The position numbers were made by a program, and so were the translations under genes. Below the pieces are notes generated by a model, which made no database searches, was not told the origin of the DNA, and saw only the letters and a program-made list of their open reading frames with translations. From Rhyacophila brunnea (lineage: Eukaryota; Arthropoda; Insecta; Trichoptera; Rhyacophilidae), in NCBI GenBank assembly GCA_022495005.1, contig JAGYXB010001338.1:1-64000 (forward strand): a stretch of DNA of 64,000 nt. Direction: 5' to 3'. This document shows, one piece after another, positions 55,806 through 64,000 of this stretch; within the stretch, counting starts at the first letter, position 1; each line of letters begins with the position of its first letter.

Positions 55806-56220
55806 GTTATGTACATAAAAATTGTGCGTAAAACACTTCACCATGGCACAGTTCGCCGTGAGCTTTCTTATCGGAAGAGATGACCTTATACTATACTGTC
55901 TCCAATTTTATAAGATTCAGTATGAACATTAATTCAATTTACACAGCTGATTTTGGCAAAATTCATGAATTCAAGAATGAAAACCTAACCTAACTTAATC
56001 TAGCAAATAATTCAGTATATCGGCTATTTTCAAAATTTGTTCGATGCTGGCTTCCTGTAAACTGAAGTGTAAAACGACAAGAATCGTGTTTTATTTAGAC
56101 ATGAATTTTATGTCAGTACCATACGACCCAAAAAGGTTGGACGGTCTTTAATATACGGCCATATATTTACGATACAACATTTCACGGTGAAGTGTGAAGT
56201 GTGAACTGCATACGTACAGG
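55806..56220 (+). mobile_element. hAT-like MITE family A, copy 5, interrupted at its right end
   Basis: Colinear with copies 1-3, from a diverged left end (TATGTACATAAAAATTGTGC) through GCACAGTTCGCCGTGAGC, a CCTAACCTAACTTAATC tract (55984) and GAACTGCATACGTACAGG. The terminal portion continues after the nested element B3 as CGTACAAGTTTG at 56800. Confidence 0.85.
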
Positions 56221-56799
56221 TAGAGTTGGGTATTTCCCGAGAAAATCTCAATCTCGAGATTCGGGATTTCCCGAAATGATGGAATTTTGAATTCTCGAGA
56301 TTCGGGATTTCCAGAAAAGAATTCTCGGGAATTCCCGAGATATCGGGAAATTTTAAGAAACCTGTAAAAATCCTAAAATCAGTATAAAAACAGACAACTT
56401 CCAAAAAAATATGATTTGTTTCTATTTATGTAAGAAGACAAACAAAATAGAAGTAGGAAAACAAAAATAATTAAAAACATTACTTATTAAAATGGAATTT
56501 CAAAAAACACAGTCTGTCAATCGCTGCATCTGACAATCGCGTACGCTTTTGAGACACAAAATTCGCGGATGTTGCAAAAATTGCGCTCATTTTGAGTCGA
56601 CGTTAGCTTAATTGTGTTAAATGCCCCGATCAGTCATTGAACGTTTTGTGTTTTCCGTCCACTTTTTTTGAATCCCGAAAAAAGATTCTCGAGATCCGGG
56701 ATTTCCCGAAATGTTAAAAATTTCCATTCTGGGATTCGGGATGGAAAATTTCGAAAATTTCTCGAGAATTCCCGTCGGAAAATTCCCGAAACCCAACTA
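56221..56799 (-). mobile_element. hAT-like MITE family B, copy 3, nested in family A (579 bp)
   Basis: The ends TAGAGTTGGGTATTTCCCG and, inward from the right, TAGTTGGGTTTCGGGAATTT are flanked by CGTACAGG (56213-56220) and CGTACAAG (56800-56807), an 8-bp duplication with one difference. Reverse orientation relative to 16299. It sits a few bases inside the right end of MITE A copy 5. Confidence 0.9.
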
Positions 56800-56812
56800 C
56801 GTACAAGTTTGT

Positions 56813-58122
56813 TACAATGAGAAATTTCTACGAACCTGAGACCTAACGCTATATAAGTGGACCCGTTACCAGTCATTAATGACAGACGCAAAACTGTATT
56901 AGGTATACATATTTATTGTCTGGCTCGTAATTTCGTCACTGGCTGTTTGAAGGCAGATACGTAGGTATTAAACGATACAATTCAGGCCCAATACCTGAAT
57001 AAAATTAAAATTCCCCGTATGTAATTTAAAATCACTTGAATATCCCTTCATTGTAGTTGTGAGTGGTTTACACGTTGACAAATCGCACTGTGAAAATGAA
57101 AAAGCACTGACTTTTTAAACGAGATTCTCGCAATGAACAAGATATTACTATTGTGTTGTGTTGATATATCAATTCGTTCCAATACCAACCACCAACTGAT
57201 TTATTTGCATGTATGAAGAAGACGAATGAGCTTGTGTACAACATATGTCTTCATACCTTTCAATACAAAGCGAAAATATTATTTTTCGCTCTACGGGACC
57301 GATTACGAAAACAATTTTGAAACATTTTTCTGTCATGATGTATCTGTTAAAAAATTGAAAACGTCTACTGCCAATAACTCTTGTGTTATATTAGTTAATT
57401 AGTGTATTAATATTATCGCAAGTGAGGGGTACAAATTGGGTACAAAGATGTATAAAAATAACATTTGAAATTACTACATCTTAATACGCAAACTATTGTT
57501 ACTAATAAATGATAGGAAATTTGCCAGTTTCACTGTACAAAATAACAATACGGGGGGATCTCCTTATCCGAGGGTTAATTATTGGTACCGGGGACCAAAA
57601 TAACTTAGTAAATGGGTTTAATTAGGATATGTTTAAGACACGTGAGCAAGACAGAAATAACGTAGGGAGTGTGGGATTGAAAGAGTGAAAGTGACAGTTG
57701 ACGACTGTGCGCTATTGAGTACTTGAATATTCGAATACTCGGATAATAAGGACACACTGTATAAGCTAATTTCTTTAATGCTATTAATTGTCAATTCTTG
57801 GTGGAAAGATATTGTTTCAAATAAAATAAAACACAATATGATTTAGGTACTTATTCCACATAATTTAATAATAATCGGGACCGGTTTTGTCCACTTCAAT
57901 GGGACATTGTAGACTCTGATAAAAATATACAATACTATAGTTATTTATAATAACATTTTTTTAAACAAAATTATTTATTTAATATAAATGGACCTAATTA
58001 ATTAGAATTTTAAGATATTCACAGTTTAAAAATAAATCAATCAAATTAAGTGTAATCATGCGTAGAAACTTAAGCTGTATAAAATTAATATTAATATTTC
58101 CGGTTCGGAACTGCTCCTGCGC
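56813..58122. other. A+T-rich DNA, nothing recognised
   Basis: About 1.3 kb without paired repeats or coding remnants. A poly-G patch lies at 57552 (ACGGGGGGATCTCC). Confidence 0.35.
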
Positions 58123-58325
58123 ATCTATTCTATACACAAGCCTGCTTTCAGTCCGCTATGACAGCTAAATAGGGTAGGAAAGTATCGAATAACTCACACT
58201 GTAACAATTACAATAAGTTAGTCGTCTAAACTGTCAAAACTGTCTATATCGCTCTAAAATGTATCACAGCCAATAGAGGTGCTGTTAAAACATAGCACTT
58301 ATTGTAACAATTTTAACAAAATTAT
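58123..58325 (+). mobile_element. Foldback MITE family F, copy 3 (right end missing)
   Basis: ATCTATTCTATACACAAGCC, then TAGGGTAGGAAAGTATCGAA and TAAGTTAGTCGTCTAAAC, match 11040. It stops near 58325, where element R begins. Confidence 0.7.
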
Positions 58326-58326
58326 T

Positions 58327-58697
58327 TAGGGAAAGGAAAAGGGGAGTAATTTTGCAGGAGGCACAAAAATATATTTGTTATAGTTTTCGGTCAAAGTTAA
58401 AATACAAAGTAAACATACCATAACATAACCTTGATGTGCATGATAATTAATGATTTTGCTTTTATATTCCTAATCTAACCTCAATTGTTGAGTTAATTAA
58501 AGAAAAACCAACAAATATGTCGGTTAGGTCGTTTTTCCCACTTCACTTTTTGTTATTTCCAACTTAATTTGTATAATAAATCATTGTTTGCAGCTTGCAT
58601 CCTTTAGACACAACGTGTATTTAGTCATATTATATAACGTTATTATCCAACAATATCTATTTTTTAAAAATGAGGGTTACACCCTTTTTCCTTTCTA
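58327..58697 (+). mobile_element. Non-autonomous element, family R, copy 1
   Basis: The ends GGGAAAGGAAAAGGGGAGTA and, inward from the right, GAAAGGAAAAAGGGTGTAAC are inverted repeats with TA next to each. The interior, including TTTCGGTCA, AATTAAAGAAAA-CCAA and TTTTTCCCACTTCACTTT, matches 62278-62618 in reverse. A TA duplication would suggest Tc1/mariner-type mobilisation (inference). Confidence 0.65.
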
Positions 58698-59220
58698 GAG
58701 TCGATATCTAGCCAAAGTTCAAGTAAATATAGTTATACCCAATACAAAACATTAGTTCTGCAATATAGTGCAAGTAACTCCCCAAATGTTGTAAATAGAC
58801 GTATTTTAAAATTATGGGCAAACAATATTATTGCAAATTTATTGAGGTTAGTAATTTTACAATGATGTCAAATAAATTTTCTTCGAATTATTTTGCGGTC
58901 TGAAACAGAATAAGTAAATGCTAGGCATATTAATATTGAAAAATAAAACCATCTTTTCACCACAGCCTATTTTCCCTATTTTCTAATATAATTTTATTAT
59001 AAGAAAAGGAAAAAAGAAATTCTGATATACTTTCATTTTCATGGCAAAAACAAACACATATTATTTATAACCGTATTCCAATAAACGAATAAACTGTTAA
59101 AAATCGAATAAAAATTACCAAAGAGGTCAAGATGGCTTTTTATAAGGTAATCACAAATTTATTGTCAAACGAAGTCTTTTATTCTATTGTATTCCTAGTC
59201 TCGCTCTATAATTTTCTGGA
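58698..59220. other. A+T-rich DNA, nothing recognised
   Basis: No paired repeats or coding remnants were seen. Confidence 0.3.
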
Positions 59221-59852
59221 CCCAAGAAGTAAAATTTAATAAAAACATCTTTTTCAGTCAGTCATGGCAATTAATGAATTTTTGGCAATATTTTCCCTCG
59301 CTATTCGTTTGTTTTGCGACGAATATAGGTATACCACGAAGAATTTGGACTATAGATATTATACTCTGTACATATTAAGAATTTTGAAGGCAGTTCGATT
59401 TTCGAATCGAACGATTTTTTTGTGTGGTTGTATTGGTAACAAGTTCATTATTTTCTTATTATATTGGCAGAACTTTAAACAAAATGGCGGCTCGCATGGT
59501 GTTGCATTGTTTACATTTCTCAGTGTTTTATGTAGAACCCAAGAAGTAAAATGTAATAAAAACATCTCTTTCAATCAGTCACGGCAATAAATGATTTTTT
59601 GGTAATATTTTCCCTCGCTATTCGTTTGTTTTGCGACGAATATTGGTATACCACGAAGAATTTGGACTCTAGCTATTACACTTCGTACATATTAAGAATT
59701 TTGAAGGCAGTTCGATTTTCAAATCGTGTATGAAAATGTGTCGTTGTATTGGTAAAAAGTTCATTATTTTTTTATTATATTGGCAGCACTGTAAACAAAA
59801 TGGTGGCTCGCGTGGTTCAAAATATGTTGCATTTCTCAATGTTTTATGTAGG
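59221..59852 (+). repeat. Tandem duplication, unit about 316 bp
   Basis: Two adjacent copies (59221-59536 and 59537-59852) begin ACCCAAGAAGTAAAAT or the equivalent, and share CCTCGCTATTCGTTTGTTTT, ATACCACGAAGAATTTGGAC, GAAGGCAGTTCGATTTTC and TTATATTGGCAG-ACT. They are roughly 90% alike by eye. A 108-codon frame covers the first copy and a 95-codon minus frame part of the second; neither is conserved between copies, so neither is likely to code. Confidence 0.88.
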
Positions 59853-60770
59853 TCCCTACCTACATGATTATTCATCTTTAAAATAATAGTCGGTGTATTG
59901 TTTTGGCTAAGTTTGACGCGTGAATGCGACCTTTCAAATTTGCAAACAAAAGTCATAATATAAGTATGAAATTCTCTTAATGAAATTGCAATGCGAAGTC
60001 ACTTGTGGCTAACTTAATCATTAGACCAGCGGTGTTTTTTGTTTCAATTTCAAATATTTAGATGTAATTTCTATAGACGAGAGGTTTTTCATCGCTTTGG
60101 TATACTCTCGGCTCCAGAATTATTATAAAATCGTCACACATCTGAATCCGAGATGTAATATTACGTGAAAAATTCAATGTAACTATTTCGTCGATCGAGT
60201 GGTATAACTGGGTCTCATTTTAGACGTTGTGTCTTTTGAGTATCACTGAATGAATAATGTCTCCTCTCTTGAAACTACCTGTCCTGACGTGTTACATTTA
60301 CCAACATACACATTGCCATATCACACTGAGTTCGTCTAACTACTTCGCTAGCATATCCACATACATATACTTTATAATAATATGTAAATAAATAAATGAA
60401 TCAGTCGCCATTCCATGAATGATCTTAGCGATAAATTAAACATAGTTCTCGAAAACCAAAAACCTAAACGGCCAGTCTATCTACAAGGTCTAGCCACGTA
60501 CAGCTGTTTGATATCTGCACATAAACGGACCACTAGGGCCTACAATAATCGGTCGCGTTTATGCGTCGCAACCAGACCAATTCTTAACTACTGTGATCGA
60601 TTATTGTATCACAGCATGTGGAACAGCAAGTATTTACATTATTTACATTATTTACTTTTTTACAAATATATAACAGATACGTCATAGCATTTTTTACTAC
60701 AGTATTTCGTAGATAGCTGTTGCTTACCAACAATGAACAGGTAGTATAAATAACATAGATGTTTAATAAT
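59853..60770. other. A+T-rich DNA, nothing recognised
   Basis: A 90-codon plus frame (60415-60687) is present with no recognisable domain. A short TTTACATTA triplication lies near 60630-60655. Confidence 0.3.
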
Positions 60771-61844
60771 TAGGGCTGTCATATCGAAAGAAAAACTATC
60801 GATACCTGGTATCGGTATCATGTTGAGAGAACAGTACGTTATTTTAATATTAAAAAAAATGCAATATTTTCTTGAAAAATAATAATAATGAAAAAAAATC
60901 AATTTCATATAATCTAACAAATTTAAGACAAAAAACAATAATTAAGTGCAGAAAGTTTTGAAAATAGCATTCGTCTCAACTCACCCCATTTCGCGGTAAA
61001 TATTTACTTATGTATTTAAAAAAAATAGTTACTCGTTAAATGTTCTCAAAACAGCGACCCCAAAACACTACAGTAGAACCTCAAGAACTTTCAGTTTTAA
61101 CGGACACCCCATATATCGAGGTTCTAATGTAGGTACTGTCAAATTATTATAATAGATTTATTGATAAATACATTAAGTACGTTATTATTATTTATTGACG
61201 TACAAGAAACATCACTATATGTTTATATTTCAATGAAAATGACGGCTAACATACTCGTATTCAGTGACGTTCCTAGACAAAATGCCGCCCCTAGGCAGCG
61301 CCAAAATGTCGCCCCATATTTTTTATCATCCTTTCATGACTCTAATATCTAAGAAATGTGTTGTATCGATACATTACTAACAAAATATACACCTACCACT
61401 AAAACATACAAAATTAAATTTTGATGTAAAAAGCGAATAAATATAATATCGGTAATTAAGTTAGACTCAGAAATCACCAGAGTCTGAGGCCTTGGTTGAT
61501 GTTTCTGACACACTTTGTTTGTACCATGTATCAATACACAGAGTTATTATTTTCATACCATTTTTACTATGCTATTATTGTACAACGTAAACAAAATAAT
61601 TCTAGCAATTTCTATATAAGTATCATATTTCTATATATATCAAATGATTCTCCTCGATTTGCCGTTTTTCGAGTAACTGCCGCCCCCAAGCGATGCTCAA
61701 TCTGCCTACCCCCACGGGACATCACTGCTCGTATTACTGTAAATATTGTCATTGTCAATCGGCTTTTAAATTTTCCAACAACGGAAAAAGAAAGTATCGA
61801 ATGATTCGATAGTGGCAAAAAAGTATTGAATTTTGACGGCTCTA
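60771..61844. mobile_element. Possible hAT-like element, family P, hosting family I
   Basis: The ends TAGGGCTGTCATATCGAAAG and, inward from the right, TAGAGCCGTCAAAATTCAAT pair weakly, and palindromic ATCGATACCTGGTATCGGTA lies just inside the left. Flanking octamers match poorly (5 of 8). Removing the nested family I copy leaves about 608 bp. Confidence 0.5.
61262..61727 (+). mobile_element. hAT-like element, family I, copy 3 (466 bp), nested
   Basis: The ends CAGTGACGTTCCTAGAC and, inward from the right, CAGTGATGTCCCGTGGGGGT are flanked by exact 8-bp duplications CTCGTATT (61254-61261, 61728-61735). Colinear with 1582 and, in reverse, with 34800-35189; it is longer in the middle than the 34.8-kb copy. 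Confidence 0.9.
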
Positions 61845-62277
61845 TTAACGACTATGTTTTTTTTATTGAAATACAAGCGTACCACTTGTTTGGAATGATT
61901 AATATATTATTATCGGATCAGTTTGTTGCAAGTGCATTTATTTATTATGATTAGTTTCATACTATTGGGTAAGACGTGCTGTAACACTTTCTACCGTGCA
62001 TACGGATTTAATACTCGATCAGAAAATATGTTGTTTGTAATACGAACCGCTTTAGGAATATCTCCACGTAAGGATTTCTAATTCGAAGAATGTGCAAAAT
62101 CCATAATTATTGTTATGTTGTGACAGTTGTATTTTGTAATTTGTAATTCGCATATTTAAAAATTAAATAAATATGTATACAACTATTTGTGACTGGATTT
62201 TACGACACAAATACTGGCGACACTGTCTGAATTATAACTAACTTCAATCAATCAATTCATCACATTAAATTCGACTG
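61845..62277. other. A+T-rich DNA, nothing recognised
   Basis: No paired repeats or coding remnants were seen. Confidence 0.3.
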
Positions 62278-62618
62278 TAGAAAGAAAAATGGCGATAACC
62301 CTCAGTTTTTTTCAAAACATGTTTTACACGCTGTATCCAAAGGATATTAGCTGCAAATCTAAATTTAGCTTACGATTTTTTAAAAAAGAAGGAAGTGAAG
62401 TGGGAAAAAAGACATAACCATCGTTTTTTATTGGATTTTCTTTAATTACTTCAATAATTAAATCAGATTGGGAAAATAAAACACATAAAATAATTATATT
62501 TGTGCATTTACTGTTTGTGTATATTGTATATGTACTGACCGAAAGCCATAAAAAAAACTTTTTCGTGTATCCTGTAAATTTTATTTGTGTGGGTTACGTC
62601 CTTTTTCCTTTCTAGAGA
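62278..62618 (-). mobile_element. Non-autonomous element, family R, copy 2
   Basis: The ends GAAAGAAAAATGGCGATAAC and, inward from the right, GAAAGGAAAAAGGACGTAAC form an inverted repeat with TA adjacent on both sides. The interior matches 58327-58697 in reverse, including GAAGTGAAGTGGGAAAAAAG. Confidence 0.68.
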
Positions 62619-63444
62619 CAAATGGTAACTTACATAAAGTGATAACTACTTTTACTTCTAAGCTGAAAAACAGTAAATATCGAGCGAATTCACTTCATAG
62701 ATGCCGTGGATATTGACCACAGTGTGAAACTTGTTTCTTTAAGCAGTTTATTTAGGTCAGACAGGCAGAAGCTTTATTACCAGATATGCTTTGCCATATT
62801 TGCCATTTACCATGCTTTTATGGAAAATGAGTAAGACTGATTCATAATTTTCCATGTGCCTTATAAAAAAATTCTCCATATTTTACATCTACATAGATAG
62901 GTCGTAGAGTCTATTAAATTCTAATCAAATACGACTGGACGAGGATGAGGTGATATAGACATGCAACCAATTAGCCTTACTCTCAGATTCACTTTCATAA
63001 TATAATTATAAATGCTACATAATATACTGACATCAAATCTACGACCTGAAATTAATTTGCTGGATTCCCTATCAGAAACTTAAAAATAATCAGAACCTGA
63101 TTGAAAATAGGTACATATAAAACACAATCATAATTCATTCTGACTCCACAAAAGTACACACCGCCTAGCTGTCTAGCATTTACTAAATGATAATAGAGAG
63201 AAACCAGTGACCTTGGGATACTTTCCTGGTGCAAATGTATACCCGCCCTCAGCAAAAAGTGCACCGAAGAAACACTCCAAGAGAAAGCTAATATATTTTT
63301 ACATGACGCTTATGGTAGTACAGAAAATTTTACTGTTTGATAAAGACAGTATAATTAATAATAATAAATAAACATCTTATAATAACAATAGTGTAATGCT
63401 GTTAAGTAACAATTGGATTGAGATAAACATAAAACGTTTTTAGA
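62619..63444. other. A+T-rich DNA, nothing recognised
   Basis: A 70-codon minus frame (63052-63264) is present but unremarkable. No repeats recognised. Confidence 0.3.
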
Positions 63445-63890
63445 TATTTTGAGTTATGTATGGGTTAGAATGGGATTTATGGAAGTATGGACGCTAAACC
63501 AAGAGATGTCACGGAGACTTAAAGCTTTCGAGATGTGGCTGTATAGACGCATCCTCAAAATTCCATGGACTGACCGGGTGACAAATGTTGAAGTTCTCAA
63601 TCGAATGGTGAAGGACCGAGAAGTTCTACGTAGTATCAAAACCAGGAAACTACAGTACCTCGGCCACATTTTGAGAGGACAAAAATACAGCATTCACCAA
63701 CTTGTCATTCAAGGAAAGATCAATCGGAAGCATAGCAGAGGACGGCGCTGCATTTCGTGGCTTAAGAACCTCCGTGATTGGTACGAGTGCAGCTCCACTG
63801 AACTGTTCCGGGTAGCAAACGACAAAGATAAGATCGCCTTGATGGTGGCCGACCTCCGCTAGGGGATGGCACAATAAGAAGAAGAATGGG
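63445..63890 (+). pseudogene. LINE 3' end with an intact C-terminal frame
   Basis: A 137-codon frame (63449-63862) encodes the C-terminal region of a LINE reverse transcriptase protein: EVWTLNQEMSRRLKAFEMWL, YRRILKIPWTDRVTNVEVL, RKLQYLGHILRGQKYSIHQL, GRRCISWLKNLRDWYE and finally DKDKIALMVADLR to the stop. This region follows the polymerase and is widespread in arthropod RTE-like elements. No polymerase motif remains, so the copy is 5'-truncated and dead. The stop is followed by GGGATGGCACAATAAG and an AAGAAGAA tail. The 53.4-kb copy is the same family but more decayed. Confidence 0.85.
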
Positions 63891-64000
63891 ATATGAACTG
63901 GTCCTAAATATCCCAAATTTTAATTTGCTAAAGAGATCCAAGTTACGTTCGGTGAAGTTCCCATTTTATTTACATTATTTTCCCTTTGTTTAACGGGCAG
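63891..64000. other. A+T-rich DNA to window end
   Basis: Nothing recognised. Confidence 0.3.

Noticed and set aside
59264..59590. 108-codon plus frame in the tandem duplication as a gene
   Set aside because: The frame is not preserved in the second copy, which carries stops and indels in the same positions.

Overview
The window looks like intergenic or intronic DNA from an arthropod nuclear genome, most likely an insect. The evidence is a strongly A+T-rich background, mariner and RTE/CR1-like retroelement fragments, tRNA-derived SINEs, many short non-autonomous DNA transposons, and scattered CCTAA (insect telomere-type) motifs. I cannot place it to order; Hemiptera and Lepidoptera both fit. 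I see no operons, bacterial signals, true tRNA or rRNA genes, or convincing host protein-coding exons. Nearly every stretch with clear coding character belongs to a transposable element.

Layout. 0-13 kb: a SINE, a chimeric LINE endonuclease fragment, several hAT-type miniature elements with exact 8-bp target duplications, and RTE-type LINE 3' ends at 4.3 and 13 kb. 14-22 kb: more hAT-type elements, a CR1/jockey-like LINE 3' end, and the most striking structure, a TTAA-flanked 1.4-kb near-perfect foldback at 19.08-20.48 kb. 22-34 kb: an RTE-like LINE with a target duplication, two of the three mariner copies, a DDE transposase fragment broken by a long-TIR element, nested insertions near 30.4 kb, and a TTA-flanked foldback. 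34-47 kb: two hAT-type elements, a LINE with an internal inversion and duplication, several LINE tails, and the third mariner. 47-64 kb: SINE, hAT-type, TTA-flanked and foldback elements, nested insertions near 56 and 61 kb, a short hairpin beside a minisatellite, a tandem duplication, and a LINE 3' end.

Nothing here acts as a metabolic pathway. The theme is parasitism among mobile elements: the short hAT-like, TTA- and TTAA-flanked elements carry no transposase and would need one from elsewhere in the genome, and SINEs would need LINE machinery. The three mariner copies are nearly identical and have paired terminal repeats. Their reading frames are broken mainly at homopolymer runs, so they are either recently dead or contain assembly indels. 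Stretches between listed elements are described as low-complexity A+T-rich DNA with nothing recognised.
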